Below, one piece after another: positions 19,519 through 33,688 of a stretch of DNA of 64,000 nucleotides. The DNA is taken from contig NZ_AKWY02000031.1 in assembly GCF_000306255.2 (NCBI RefSeq), forward strand, positions 1 to 64,000, given 5' to 3'. The stretch is from Leptospira noguchii serovar Panama str. CZ214. GTDB lineage: Bacteria > Spirochaetota > Leptospiria > Leptospirales > Leptospiraceae. Within the stretch, counting starts at the first letter, position 1. The number at the start of each line of letters is the position of its first letter. The notes under the pieces were generated by a model that was not told where the DNA came from, ran no database searches, and saw only the letters and a list, made by a program, of their open reading frames with translations. The position numbers and the translations under genes were made by a program.

Positions 19519-19641
19519 GTTTTACAAAATTTAGAGAGTTTTCTGAAAAGTCCCTCCACTTTTTTTGTTTGTTTACTGCTATTTTACCCTCATTCCATTT
19601 TATTGACTTTGGAATCCTAAAAAATAGGATCTGCTCAGAAG

Positions 19642-20247
19642 ATGGAATTTTTAAATATTCTTGTGAACGTATTTTCCGAATACGGATATATTGCCGTTTT
19701 TTTAGTATTGATTCTTTGTGGATTTGGACTCCCTGTTCCAGAAGATATTTCTCTCGTTTCCGGAGGGGTAATCGCAGGACTTGGAAAAGCAGATCCTCAT
19801 TTTATGTTCCTAATTGGAATGGCGGGAGTACTCATTGGAGACAGTTCCGTTTTTTTAATCGGTAGAATCTACGGAGTTCGTGTACTTCAAATCCCTATGA
19901 TTTCTAGAATTGTCACGCCTGAAAGATTTGCCAAGGTTCAAGATAAAATTTCTCGCTATGGAAACTGGGTTACATTCATGGCGCGCTTTATGCCAGGCCT
20001 CAGGATGCCTATTTATCTCACTGCAGGTACCTCAGACCGAATTTCGTTCTACCGTTTTGTAATCTTAGATTTTCTAGCAGCGGTTATTTCTGTTCCGGTT
20101 TGGGTTTATCTTGGATATTTCGGAGCTTACAACTTTGATATTCTAATGAATTGGGTTCACAATGGACAACTTTTAGTATTTGGATTTTTAGGAACTGCTT
20201 TTTTGTTATTCGGAATCGTTTATTGGATTCGCAAGAAACGTTCTTAA
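19642..20247 (+). CDS. DedA family inner-membrane protein
   Basis: A 201-residue polytopic protein of the DedA/SNARE-associated family, proposed to act as lipid scramblases or proton-dependent transporters important for envelope stability. The family core is visible: GFGLPVPEDISLVSGG, and the RFMPGLRMPIYLTAGTSDR motif with two conserved arginines. About five membrane segments are seen. A promoter candidate (TTGACT, 16 bases, TAGGAT) lies at 19603-19630, which would give a very short 5' leader. Divergent from dgt, followed 51 bp later by the HNH gene. Confidence 0.88.
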   Translation: MEFLNILVNVFSEYGYIAVFLVLILCGFGLPVPEDISLVSGGVIAGLGKADPHFMFLIGMAGVLIGDSSVFLIGRIYGVRVLQIPMISRIVTPERFAKVQDKISRYGNWVTFMARFMPGLRMPIYLTAGTSDRISFYRFVILDFLAAVISVPVWVYLGYFGAYNFDILMNWVHNGQLLVFGFLGTAFLLFGIVYWIRKKRS

Positions 20248-20298
20248 ACCAGAGAATTTCTTTACATCTTCCGAGTACCGAATATTGTTTGACCAGTT

Positions 20299-20849
<551 letters not shown>

Positions 20850-20853
<4 letters not shown>

Positions 20854-21333
20854 AACGACTTTATTTTTTACTTATATTTACGATGTTTTTTCTTTTTATC
20901 GGATGTCCTCATTATTCTACTACACGTCTGATTTCCACTCCACCTACTTTGATCAGTATTGTACCTATTGCAACTGGATACGAACTCAGACTGAGAGCTG
21001 GAAACCCAGAACTTCTATTTGACGGTTATAAATTGTATGTGGGCAATACGGAATACAATTCTAGATTTCCAGCAGATCTAAATTCGGGAATCGAATGTAT
21101 GAATGGAATTCTAAATATTTTACCAAATCAACCATTGGAATATTCTATCGAGTTGAGTCCCAACGAAGGTCCTTTAGCCGCAATCGGAACCGGAGAAAAT
21201 ACAAATCGAATCTGTAAAATGCAAGTTTCAGTAACTTCAGGTCAATATCTAACTCTACGTTCTCAGGTTTTGGTAGTCAGTATCACAAACGGAACCGCTA
21301 CCGGTTTTGTTTTTTCCATGCCTTCCAATTCGC

Positions 21334-21347
<14 letters not shown>
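20850..21347 (+). CDS. Small lipoprotein, function unknown
   Basis: A 165-residue lipoprotein. It starts at a TTG overlapping the HNH gene stop (20850-20853), has a hydrophobic signal and the lipobox FLFIGC (Cys19). The mature domain contains beta-strand-like segments (ATGYELRLRAGNPELLFDGY) suggesting an Ig/fibronectin-like fold, but I recognise no family. It ends overlapping the J-domain gene of the opposite strand by 14 bp. The leptospiral lipobox and coupling to an HNH gene are the only contextual clues. Confidence 0.7.
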
Positions 21348-22217
<870 letters not shown>

Positions 22218-22220
22218 AAT

Positions 22221-23094
<874 letters not shown>

Positions 23095-23721
23095 TTGGCA
23101 ACTCTGTTTACAAAAACTAAAAAAAAGATCGTATTTTTAGCTTCCGGAAGAGGTTCCAATCTCAGAGCGGTTTTACAAAACATCAAAACGGGAAAGATTC
23201 CAGGAACTGCACAAACACTGATTTGCGACAATCCAGATGCCAAGTCTTTAGAAATTGCCCAAGAGTTCGAACTTACTTCTCAAGTCATAAACTTCTCTTC
23301 CTTTTCAGATAAATCGGAATATCATACAAAACTTTTTCAACTTCTTTTAGAAATCAAACCAGACCTTATCGTGACCGCAGGTTATATGAGGATTCTTAAG
23401 AACCAAATTGTTCAAACGTTTTCAAATCGAATCATCAACATTCACCCATCTCTCTTGCCCGCCTTTCCAGGTTTAAACGCACAAAAACAAGCCTTGGAAT
23501 ATGGAGTTAAGATTGCTGGTTGCACCGCCCATTTTATAGATGAAGGCGTAGACTCAGGTCCAATCATTCTACAAGGAGTCGTGAAAATCGAAGAAGGAAT
23601 GACGGAAAGAGATTTGACTTTAGAGATTCTTAAAGAGGAACATAAAATACTACCACTCGCGGTTCAATACTTTTGCGAAGATAGACTTACGATTCAAAAT
23701 AGAAAGGTAAAAATTAGATAA
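23095..23721 (+). CDS. purN: Phosphoribosylglycinamide formyltransferase (GAR transformylase)
   Basis: A 208-residue cytosolic enzyme transferring a formyl group from 10-formyl-THF to GAR in purine synthesis. Visible: VFLASGRGSNLRAVL near the N-terminus (phosphate binding), INIHPSLLPAFPG with the catalytic Asn-x-His, and CTAHFIDEGVDSGPI with the conserved Asp. Starts at a TTG (23095). It directly precedes purH with only 3 bp between stop and start, so the two folate-dependent formyl transfer steps are coexpressed. Length is typical. Confidence 0.93.
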   Translation: MATLFTKTKKKIVFLASGRGSNLRAVLQNIKTGKIPGTAQTLICDNPDAKSLEIAQEFELTSQVINFSSFSDKSEYHTKLFQLLLEIKPDLIVTAGYMRILKNQIVQTFSNRIINIHPSLLPAFPGLNAQKQALEYGVKIAGCTAHFIDEGVDSGPIILQGVVKIEEGMTERDLTLEILKEEHKILPLAVQYFCEDRLTIQNRKVKIR

Positions 23722-23724
23722 ATA

Positions 23725-25260
<1,536 letters not shown>

Positions 25261-25262
25261 TT

Positions 25263-25889
25263 ATGGAATTTCTACTCTATCTAATCTTTTTCGGAATCGT
25301 TTTGGTATTACTCATTTTAGCGAGTTATTACTTTAAACTTCTATTTCTATCTGGAAGAGAATCTTTCGATAAATTAGAGTTAGTCGACTGGATACGAATT
25401 ATCCCGGACGAGTTTATTAAACTTTTGGAATCCGATGGAAGTCTACAATACGCTGCAATTGCATTTTTTGTTTCTGCATTTGTTTCCTACCTTTGGACAC
25501 TTTTAGGAGGAATGATAGGCGCACCTCATTACGCGGACTCATTTGGAAATTATTTTTTTCTATCTTTTCTATTACCTGTGACCCTACTCACTACGTATGG
25601 AATTCTTGTAGAGCTGATTTTGAAAGATCTTCCTTCTACAAATCCAAATCATTTTTTAGTTCGATTTTTAGAACAGGAAGTCGCCATTTTAAGCGGGTGT
25701 TCTATTTCGGTAATTGCGTCTAATCTTGCGGTTTATGGATTATTCCATGAAATTTCGTTTTTATTCGTTTTTCCGAATATATCTATCATTTCTGTTTTAC
25801 TCGTTTTACGTTGGAATGGAAAAGTAAAGATTGGAGGAATCCAATTTTCAGGTTCGAAAAACCGTTCCTTCCAAGAAGATTCTGAATGA
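25263..25889 (+). CDS. Polytopic membrane protein, Yip1-like topology, unknown function
   Basis: A 208-residue protein with about five hydrophobic segments (residues near 3-25, 61-82, 93-118, 142-160 and 168-186). It starts 2 bp after purH, so it is part of the purine transcript. The layout, with a short cytosolic stretch (ELVDWIRIIPDEFIKLLESD) before the second helix, is like Yip1-domain proteins, but the sequence match is too weak to name. Ends with a polar Lys/Ser/Glu tail. Confidence 0.7.
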   Translation: MEFLLYLIFFGIVLVLLILASYYFKLLFLSGRESFDKLELVDWIRIIPDEFIKLLESDGSLQYAAIAFFVSAFVSYLWTLLGGMIGAPHYADSFGNYFFLSFLLPVTLLTTYGILVELILKDLPSTNPNHFLVRFLEQEVAILSGCSISVIASNLAVYGLFHEISFLFVFPNISIISVLLVLRWNGKVKIGGIQFSGSKNRSFQEDSE

Positions 25890-25919
25890 ATTTCCCTAAA
25901 AACTGCCGATAGGTAGAAT

Positions 25920-26654
25920 ATGAGAATTTTTGCACTTCTACTTTTTTCCATTCTGATTCCTACAACTGTACTTTTTGCACAACTTCCGGACGAAACCTCA
26001 ACGCCAAATCGGAGACAACCGACCAACACAACACAACAAGCAATCAATTTATTAGAAGGGTTCGCAGAATCTTCGTGGGGAGAAAGTTATGCAAACTTAC
26101 GCGAAAAATTTTTATCTCTTTCCACCAATCCGCAAAACGACGAAAAGGTGGAAATCGTCTACGAAGACAAAGAAAAAACTCTTCTGATTCGTAGAAATGG
26201 AATTTTATATTCTTATCGTTTTTATTCTACTCCTAAAATTGTAACCGAATCCAGACCCAAAGACCAAAGACAACCAGTCACTACTGAAAATAAATCAGAG
26301 ATGGAAGAAGAAAATCATTCTTCTCCTGGAGTTTTATTTTCCGTCGGAGTTTTATTTCGTTATCTTCCCGGCAAAGAAGTGCAACAGAAACTAGAACAAA
26401 AATACGGAAAACCTAAAAAAGAATCTTTGGCAGAGAATAAAATCGGAGGAGCCGTTCTTTGGGAAAAAACAGATGAAAAACAATCCCCTCCCAAAGGTGG
26501 TTATGTGATTCAATGGAAAGAAGCATATAAAAAAATGCCTTTTACCAGAAGAGTAGATTATTTCAGTTCTTCTATTAAATTTCAGATTGAAAAAGAATAC
26601 AAAGAATTTTTCAGTGCGGAAGAAATCAAAACTCTTCGAGATTTGATTCCATAA
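25920..26654 (+). CDS. Secreted protein of unknown function
   Basis: A 244-residue protein with a signal peptide (residues 1-20, ending around VLFA), followed by a Pro/Thr/Gln-rich linker and a domain with ESSWGESYANLREKF, a charged middle region, YLPGKEVQQKLEQKYGKP and VIQWKEAYKKMPFTRRVDYF. The WG..y..l.e.f followed by a later G.P..e pattern is reminiscent of small periplasmic domains that track substrate length, but I do not recognise a family. It lies 30 bp after the membrane protein gene in the same direction, so it may belong to the pur operon tail. Confidence 0.65.
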   Translation: MRIFALLLFSILIPTTVLFAQLPDETSTPNRRQPTNTTQQAINLLEGFAESSWGESYANLREKFLSLSTNPQNDEKVEIVYEDKEKTLLIRRNGILYSYRFYSTPKIVTESRPKDQRQPVTTENKSEMEEENHSSPGVLFSVGVLFRYLPGKEVQQKLEQKYGKPKKESLAENKIGGAVLWEKTDEKQSPPKGGYVIQWKEAYKKMPFTRRVDYFSSSIKFQIEKEYKEFFSAEEIKTLRDLIP

Positions 26655-26790
26655 ACTTTTATATAACCGTAAAGAATAACACTGAACGATTTCAAATAGA
26701 CTCAATTTGTCTGTAGTATAATAATTCTATTGACTCCACCTAGCTTTCCTCAAATGTTATAAGCACATTCTATTTTTATGGAGCTTATAT

Positions 26791-27435
26791 ATGGAATTAT
26801 ATCTAGATACGGCAAACGTAGATGAAATCAAAGAAATAGCATCTTATGGACTTGTAGACGGAGTTACCACCAACCCTTCTCTGATCGCAAAGTCTGGAAG
26901 AAGTTTTAAAGAAGTAATCAAAGAAATTTGTTCGATCGTTTCCGGTCCGGTGAGCGCAGAAGTGCTTTCTACAAAATTTGACGGTATGATGAAAGAAGCA
27001 CTCGAACTCGTGGAAATCGCTGAAAACGTAGTGATCAAGGTTCCTTTAATTCCAGAAGGCCTTAAAACGGTCGTAGAATTAACAAAAAGAAATATTCCTA
27101 CAAATGTAACCCTTTGTTTTTCCGCCCCTCAAGCTTTACTTGCAGCAAAAGCGGGAGCTACTTTTATTTCTCCGTTTATCGGTAGAGTAGACGATACGAG
27201 TTGGGATGGAATGGAACTCATTTCCGAAATCAGAGAAATTTACGATAACTACGGATATGATACTAGAATTTTAGCTGCCTCCATTCGTGGTCCAATACAT
27301 TTAAAAGAATCCGCTCTTAGAGGAGCCGACTGCGCGACTATGCCCCATTCCGCATTTTTACAACTTTTCAAACATCCGTTAACCGACATCGGATTAGAAA
27401 AATTTTTAGAAGATTCTAAAAAACTAAAGTGGTAA
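26791..27435 (+). CDS. Transaldolase-like protein / fructose-6-phosphate aldolase family
   Basis: A 214-residue short-form transaldolase (TalC/FSA subfamily) acting in the non-oxidative pentose phosphate pathway. Visible: [27 protein letters not shown], the Schiff-base lysine K83 in [29 protein letters not shown], and [10 protein letters not shown]. Length fits the 210-220 residue group. Members are either true transaldolases or fructose-6-phosphate aldolases; sequence alone does not separate them here. A clear terminator hairpin follows at 27446. Confidence 0.92.
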   Translation: MELYLDTANVDEIKEIASYGLVDGVTTNPSLIAKSGRSFKEVIKEICSIVSGPVSAEVLSTKFDGMMKEALELVEIAENVVIKVPLIPEGLKTVVELTKRNIPTNVTLCFSAPQALLAAKAGATFISPFIGRVDDTSWDGMELISEIREIYDNYGYDTRILAASIRGPIHLKESALRGADCATMPHSAFLQLFKHPLTDIGLEKFLEDSKKLKW

Positions 27436-27445
27436 TTAAACAAAA

Positions 27446-27484
27446 CGCACGATTTTAAAATTTTCTAAATCGTGCGAATTTTAC
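27446..27484 (+). terminator. Rho-independent terminator after the transaldolase gene
   Basis: A 10-bp perfect stem, CGCACGATTT (27446-27455) pairing with AAATCGTGCG (27467-27476), with an 11-base AT loop and AATTTTA after the stem. It is 11 bp past the stop codon. The T-run is short, so termination strength is uncertain. Confidence 0.7.
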
Positions 27485-27637
27485 GGTCGTTATTTTTATC
27501 TAATAAACAAAATACAATATCCATTTTTGTTTTAAACCAAAGCTGAGTTCCCAAATCGAACTTTAGAATTTTAAGAAGAAAAAAGAACCGATCATGAGTA
27601 TTGAATATAACTGTTTCACTCGGCTACAACGGAGCAG

Positions 27638-27886
27638 ATGCAAATTTTAAAAACTTTCATTTTGAAAAATGGAAATTATAAACTTTCAGAAACGTCCCTG
27701 CAAAATGAATTCAATACGACGTTTTTTACTAACGACAAACTTTCAGAAATACAAATTCTTCAGACCGACCAACAACTCATCGTTTCTTTTCGAAATTCCA
27801 CTCGCTCTATTCGAAAAGAATTCTTAAATCAGATCGCTTTTAATTTTAGGCAGCAAAAAATTGATTTTGCTTTTGAAGAAATTTAA
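27638..27886 (+). CDS. Small hypothetical protein
   Basis: An 82-residue frame starting at ATG with GGAG three bases upstream (short spacing). The composition looks protein-like (ILKTFILKNGNYKLSE, DQQLIVSFRNSTRSIRKEF), alternating hydrophobic and charged residues that predict a small alpha/beta fold. No membrane segment and no known motif. It stands alone between a terminator and a repeat region. Could be a real small gene or a fortuitous frame. Confidence 0.4.
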   Translation: MQILKTFILKNGNYKLSETSLQNEFNTTFFTNDKLSEIQILQTDQQLIVSFRNSTRSIRKEFLNQIAFNFRQQKIDFAFEEI

Positions 27887-28046
27887 CAAATTTATACGAA
27901 ATAATTTACTTTATATAACGTAAGAAAACTTGAGCAAATCCGGCTGCCAGAAGCAGCCGGACCGGGCTCTCAGCTATGGTCAATAAATTGAATAAAAGAA
28001 ACATAATACAATAATTTTGTCTTTAGTTCCAATTTATTGACCCTAA
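27887..28046. repeat. GC-rich hairpin repeat element (inverted counterpart at 17.3 kb)
   Basis: CCGGCTG (27940-27946), a 7-base loop and CAGCCGG (27954-27960) form a perfect 7-bp GC stem, followed by ACCGGGCTCTCAGCT. The reverse complement of 17310-17375 shows the same series: GTAAGAAA, AATCCGGCTG, a CGGACCGGGCTCT stretch and AGCT. The two copies lie in opposite orientation about 10.6 kb apart. It is strikingly GC-rich for this AT-rich genome. No T-run follows, so it is not an ordinary terminator. Confidence 0.7.
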
Positions 28047-28248
28047 AACGCGACCCATAGGAAGCGTTTTGCTGAGTTAACGCGACCCATAGGAAGCGTT
28101 TTGCTGAGTTAACGCGACCCATAGGAAGCGTTTTGCTGAGTTAACGCGACCCATAGGAAGCGTTTTGCTGAGTTAACGCGACCCATAGGAAGCGTTTTGC
28201 TGAGTTAACGCGACCCATAGGAAGCGTTTTGCTGAGTTAACGCGACCC
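28047..28248. repeat. Tandem array: six identical 32-bp units plus a partial seventh
   Basis: Units start at 28047, 28079, 28111, 28143, 28175 and 28207; a seventh starts at 28239 and diverges after 10 bases. Each unit begins AACGCGACCCATAGGAAGCG and ends TTTTGCTGAGTT. Within the unit AACGC and GCGTT form an inverted repeat around a 12-base core. The six copies are identical, which points to recent expansion or active homogenisation. Degenerate single units lie near 16894, 17003, 17197, 17232 and 50417. No unique spacers are present, so it is not CRISPR. It has the form of a VNTR. Confidence 0.9.
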
Positions 28249-29563
<1,315 letters not shown>

Positions 29564-29573
29564 TTAGAATCCG

Positions 29574-30998
29574 TTAAAATCTAGAGTAAAAAAAGTCTGC
29601 ATTCCCTGCATTCATTCCAACCATAATAAAAAGGATCAAAAGTCCTAAAATCGGTAAAAGTCCAGCCTTCCATTTTTCTGGAACCGAATATTTTTCTGGC
29701 CATTCCTCTGAAACATGAAAGAAAAATAAGAAAAACAGCATATACATTCCGGTTTCAAGTCCAGTTAAAGATTGTCCTTTTTGGAACGTCAAAATTCTTA
29801 CAATAGAAGAAATTGCAGAATTAAAATTCGGAGTAAAAAAGAAAGTCCAAGAAATGGAATATACTAAAAGCACAAATAGATAACGTAAAACCGGCTTTAC
29901 ATACGGAATTTCTGGAAATACCTTCCAGTTTCGAACCTCAAACAATCTTTCTAAAGAAAGATAAATCCCTGTGAGTAAACCCCAAATTAAAAAATTTAAA
30001 TTAGCTCCGTGCCAAAGTCCGCCTAACATAAACGTTACGATTAAGTTAATTGAGGTTCTAAATTCGCCTTTTCTAGATCCACCTAACGGAATATAAATAT
30101 AATCCCGTATCCAAAGAGAAAACGTTAAATGCCATCTACGCCATAAGTCTCCAAAATTTTGAAAGAAAAATGGCGCCTTAAAGTTTTCGGGTAATTCAAA
30201 TCCAATCAACTTTCCGATTCCTCGCGCCATATCAGTAAGTCCCGAAAAGTCAAAGTAAAGATTAGCCGCAAAAAGAAAACAAGTCAGTAAAAGTGCAACC
30301 CCTGAATAGTCTTTTGGAGATAAAAATGCAGGCGCAATCAAAGGAAGAATCGCAGCCGATAACAGTCCTTTTTTAACCAGGCCTCTTAAAAAAAGCCATA
30401 AACCGTCTATCAATTTAGAAGAAGTCATTGTAGGATTTTCAAATTGTTTTCTAACTTGATCAAATCTTAGAATCGGTCCTGCAATCATCACCGGAAAGAA
30501 AAAGATAAAAGAAAAAAATCCGGTTATAGAAACCTTTCTATCAAAACCTTCCCGTTTAGAATCCACCGCAAAAGAAATCAATTGAAACGTGTAATAACTG
30601 ATCGTTGCCGGAAGAATCACTTCGAATCCTGTTAAATTCAACAAGGCAGAAAATTTAGAATCCAGGGACGTTTTTTCTTGAAACAACGGAATCGAAAATA
30701 CAAAACCTATAAACTCCATAAGTAGATAAAAATATTTGAATAAACCTAAATTCAAAAGATTGAATATAACGACAGATTTTACGTACCAAAATTTTTCATA
30801 AAAAAATCTGTACAAACACCAATTCATTAGAACGACTAAAGTAAGATGAAATAAAAAATTTAAACTGAATATGGAATAAAAAAATGCAGACCCAAGGATC
30901 AAAAGATACTTTCTACCCATTTCTGGAATATTCCAGTAGATCAGATAAAACACTAAAAAAAATAAAAGAAATTCAATGCTGATAAAGTTCATTTCCAA
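29574..30998 (-). CDS. MBOAT family membrane O-acyltransferase (second copy)
   Basis: A 474-residue polytopic membrane protein paralogous to the one at 1860-3344. Signatures: RRWHLTFSLWIRDYIYIPLG, LGGLWHGANLNFLIWG with the invariant histidine H330, and FDFSGLTDMARGIGKLIGFE, which closely matches FCDFSGLTDMARGVGALLGF of the first copy. AlgI/DltB-type proteins pass acyl groups from a cytosolic donor to an extracytoplasmic partner. Its start overlaps the pseudouridine synthase gene by 10 bp and the DUF1574 gene follows by 10 bp, a tight three-gene operon like that at 0.8-3.8 kb. Confidence 0.9.
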   Translation of the reverse strand: MEMNFISIEFLLFFLVFYLIYWNIPEMGRKYLLILGSAFFYSIFSLNFLFHLTLVVLMNWCLYRFFYEKFWYVKSVVIFNLLNLGLFKYFYLLMEFIGFVFSIPLFQEKTSLDSKFSALLNLTGFEVILPATISYYTFQLISFAVDSKREGFDRKVSITGFFSFIFFFPVMIAGPILRFDQVRKQFENPTMTSSKLIDGLWLFLRGLVKKGLLSAAILPLIAPAFLSPKDYSGVALLLTCFLFAANLYFDFSGLTDMARGIGKLIGFELPENFKAPFFFQNFGDLWRRWHLTFSLWIRDYIYIPLGGSRKGEFRTSINLIVTFMLGGLWHGANLNFLIWGLLTGIYLSLERLFEVRNWKVFPEIPYVKPVLRYLFVLLVYSISWTFFFTPNFNSAISSIVRILTFQKGQSLTGLETGMYMLFFLFFFHVSEEWPEKYSVPEKWKAGLLPILGLLILFIMVGMNAGNADFFYSRF

Positions 30999-31729
30999 AT
31001 TCCAGTTTCGGTCAGAAGATATTGCCCTTCTTCCAAATTAAATTTTTCTAATTCTAGTCGACCAATTCGAATTCTTTGAAGATCGACCACACTCGCCCTA
31101 AGACAGTGAAACATCCTTCTGATCTGTCTTTTTTTTCCTTCCTCAAGAATTACTCGATACATACATTTTTTTCCGGGGACTAGTTTAACCATCTTTGCAT
31201 GTAGAATTTCCCCTGCATCCAAAATCCCTTTTTGAAAAGCGGCTTGAATCAACGTTTCTCCCGGGTCGTATTTTAAAGTCACGAGATATTCTTTTTCTGA
31301 ACCGTTGGAAGGATGTGTAATCTTTTGGGCCAATTCACCGTCGTTGGTTAAGATCAAAAGTCCTCTCGAATTGAGATCTAGACGTCCTGCAATTTTAAAA
31401 TTTTTATAAGTAGAAGGCAAAATGGAAAAAATCGTTTTTTCGTGAAAACGATCTGCATGAGAACAAAGATACCCGATAGGCTTATTAAAAATTAGAATCT
31501 TTTTAGGTTCTACAATCGGTTTTACTACATCTCCTAAATAAGAAACCACGTCCGTTTCAGGATCGATCTTGGTTCCCAAATTTGTCACTCGTTTGCCGTT
31601 GATCTCTATCAAACCCTTTTGAATCAGTTCCTCCGTTTTTCTACGAGAACCAAGACCACAATCCGCAAGAAAACGATTCAATCGAATCTCTAAATGCCGC
31701 ATATATTCTTCCATTTCAGAAAGATTCAA
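30989..31729 (-). CDS. RNA pseudouridine synthase, RsuA/RluB family
   Basis: A 246-residue enzyme converting a specific uridine in rRNA to pseudouridine. An N-terminal S4 RNA-binding domain (RLNRFLADCGLGSRRKTEEL, residues 17-36) is followed by the catalytic domain with GRLDLNSRGLLILTNDGELA, where D118 is the catalytic Asp, and a C-terminal EGKKRQIRRMF motif. The first 9 residues may not be translated; starts at M6 or M10 would give the usual family N-terminus. Which rRNA position is modified cannot be read. Its 3' end overlaps the MBOAT start by 10 bp, giving translational coupling. Confidence 0.9.
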   Translation of the reverse strand: MNLSEMEEYMRHLEIRLNRFLADCGLGSRRKTEELIQKGLIEINGKRVTNLGTKIDPETDVVSYLGDVVKPIVEPKKILIFNKPIGYLCSHADRFHEKTIFSILPSTYKNFKIAGRLDLNSRGLLILTNDGELAQKITHPSNGSEKEYLVTLKYDPGETLIQAAFQKGILDAGEILHAKMVKLVPGKKCMYRVILEEGKKRQIRRMFHCLRASVVDLQRIRIGRLELEKFNLEEGQYLLTETGIWK

Positions 31730-31826
31730 AAAATCTTCTACCTAAAACTTTCGTTGACCGGTTTTACAAATATTTAAGGATAGAAGCAAAGACTTTGCCG
31801 TTTACCAGGCAAAAAGTATTGAATGT

Positions 31827-32732
31827 ATGAATCCTCTTAAAAAAAAACCTCGTACTCATTCTTTTCAAAATGCTCCTGAAAAACCGGATTGGCTCAAGGT
31901 AAAACTTAGTTTCCCCGATCCAAAAAATAACTCGGTCGCAATTGTAAGAGATTCTCTAAAAGAAAAAAAACTCAATACGGTTTGCGAAAGTGCTTCGTGT
32001 CCAAACCTAAATCACTGTTGGTCCAGAAAAACGGCAACTTATATGTTAGGTGGAGATATTTGTACAAGACGTTGTTCGTATTGTGATGTAGCTTCTGGAA
32101 AACCTTTTCCTCTTGATCCAGAAGAACCTAAAAGAGTGGCAGAATCTTCGATCGCTTTAGGTCTCAAACACGTAGTTATTACCGCAGTCAATAGGGACGA
32201 TCTTGAAGACGGAGGTGCAACTCATTTTGCAAAAACAGTAAAAGAGATTCGTAAAGTACTTCCAGATTGTAAGATAGAACTTTTGATTCCAGATCTGAAG
32301 GTAAAACAAGAAGCTTTAGAAATCATCTTCGAATGTAATCCAGACGTATTCAATCATAACTTAGAAACTGTAAAAAGACTTTTTCCGGAAGTAGCTCCTC
32401 AAAAAAGATACGAACGTTCTTTAGACGTTTTGAGAATTGCTTCCCAAAAAGGTTTTTTGACAAAAAGTGGTTTGATTTTGGGTATGGGAGAAACTTTAAA
32501 AGAAGTAAAAGAATGCATGCAAGATCTTGCAAGTGTCGGAGTTTCCCTTTTGACACTGGGACAGTATTTACAACCGACCCCAACCCATCTTCCCGTAAAA
32601 GAATACATAGCTCCCCAAGTATTTAAAGATTTACGAATATACGGAAAGTCCATCGGCTTTAAGGGAGTTTTTTCGGGACCCCTTGTAAGAAGTTCTTATC
32701 ACGCGGACGAGCAAATTCCATGGAACCAATAG
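31827..32732 (+). CDS. lipA: Lipoyl synthase (radical SAM)
   Basis: A 301-residue radical SAM enzyme inserting two sulfurs into octanoyl groups on lipoyl domains. Both Fe-S clusters are recognisable: the auxiliary CX4CX5C set C53/C58/C64 in TVCESASCPNLNHC, and the radical SAM CX3CX2C set C79/C83/C86 in CTRRCSYCD. The C-terminal RSSYHADE carries the conserved serine ligand of the auxiliary cluster. Full length. Its 3' end overlaps a small downstream gene by 13 bp. No lipB is adjacent within the window. Confidence 0.96.
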   Translation: MNPLKKKPRTHSFQNAPEKPDWLKVKLSFPDPKNNSVAIVRDSLKEKKLNTVCESASCPNLNHCWSRKTATYMLGGDICTRRCSYCDVASGKPFPLDPEEPKRVAESSIALGLKHVVITAVNRDDLEDGGATHFAKTVKEIRKVLPDCKIELLIPDLKVKQEALEIIFECNPDVFNHNLETVKRLFPEVAPQKRYERSLDVLRIASQKGFLTKSGLILGMGETLKEVKECMQDLASVGVSLLTLGQYLQPTPTHLPVKEYIAPQVFKDLRIYGKSIGFKGVFSGPLVRSSYHADEQIPWNQ

Positions 32733-33019
32733 AAAGTTCTCACTTAGGCCCACCTTCCGAAGAAATTAAAAAACTTATTTATCATTCCATAATTCGATTT
32801 CTTTCTAACAGAGAAACTCAAATCAGCAGATCTGAAATTAAAGAACTTTTAGAAAAAACAATCAATTTGATTCCAGATTTGAAAGCTCATTGGGCAGAAA
32901 TCAATCGATTTGGAAAAAATAAAATGATCCTTTATTGGCAAAAAAAAGTTATGCTTATCGATATGGAAGAAATTCTAGAATCAATTGATTTTCTCTGGAA
33001 CCAGAGATTCGAAGTTTAA
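32720..33019 (+). CDS. Small hypothetical protein coupled to lipA
   Basis: A 99-residue helical protein whose start lies inside the 3' end of lipA (13-bp overlap), a strong sign of a real, cotranslated gene. Features: IIRFLSNRETQISRSEIKEL and NRFGKNKMILYWQKKVMLID, charged and without signal or membrane segments. No family recognised. A role linked to lipoylation is only suggested by coupling. Confidence 0.6.
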   Translation: MEPIESSHLGPPSEEIKKLIYHSIIRFLSNRETQISRSEIKELLEKTINLIPDLKAHWAEINRFGKNKMILYWQKKVMLIDMEEILESIDFLWNQRFEV

Positions 33020-33688
33020 AAGTTGAGTTTCATTTTTATAATAGAATTACTAAAAAATTAATCTTTCTTTTTTGATTAAAATGAATAGATGATACATTTC
33101 ACTATTACATTCTCATAAAATTGAATATCTAAACGCTTATTATAAAACGTAGTCTAACGTAAATTTAATGTAATCCAATGCAAAAACTAACCAATTAAAT
33201 TGAAACAAAGACGAAATATTGCATTACGTTTCTTTCATACAATTCATTCACTGGAACTAAAAAACACGCCTCGGCAATACCAGATTCTCTCCAATTTTTC
33301 TTATGTTGAATCCACATTGCGAAAGTGTAAACTATTTATGAGCACTTTATGATGTAGTTCTGGAATAACGAATCAGCTCTATAAAATCAAAGAGAATTTT
33401 CGTTCAATTTTATTGTATGATATTTTTGAGAAGAAAGAACGATTCAAAAAATTGCAAGTGGACAAAAAATACGCAAACAGCGGAAGTTTTTGGTAATACT
33501 TCAAAAAGGATTCATTCCAGCAAATTTTAGAATAGAGTTAGCTCAGATCAACAAAACTACTTCAATCGATAGTTTCCATGAAATGGAAACTGATAGAGAC
33601 TCATTTTTTAACCACTCTAATGTACAAAGAAAAACTCGAGTTTTTCAACCCGAGTTTTTTCCACCAGAGTAAATTTCAGTCTCTGTTA
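33020..33688. repeat. Intergenic region with one dispersed element and a bidirectional terminator
   Basis: No convincing gene. Sequence 33537-33627 (CAGATCAACAAAACTACTTC then GTTTCCATGAAATGGAAAC, CTGATAGAGACTCATTTTT and AACCACTCTAATG) resembles 16789-16875 block by block. The 60-residue frame at 33490-33672 is made largely of this element and runs into the terminator, so it is not called. The rest is AT-rich. Confidence 0.55.
33631..33661. terminator. Bidirectional Rho-independent terminator
   Basis: AAAAACTCG pairs with CGAGTTTTT across a loop of about 12 bases, giving a stem flanked by A- and T-runs on both sides, so it can act in either direction. It lies 28 bp past the stop of the minus-strand FecR-domain lipoprotein gene and would also stop read-through from the left. 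Confidence 0.7.

Noticed and set aside
28047..28248. CRISPR array
   Set aside because: The 32-bp units are directly adjacent with no unique spacers, and no cas gene is present in the window.
33490..33672. 60-residue ORF upstream of the FecR lipoprotein gene
   Set aside because: It consists mostly of a dispersed repeat and runs into the terminator hairpin.
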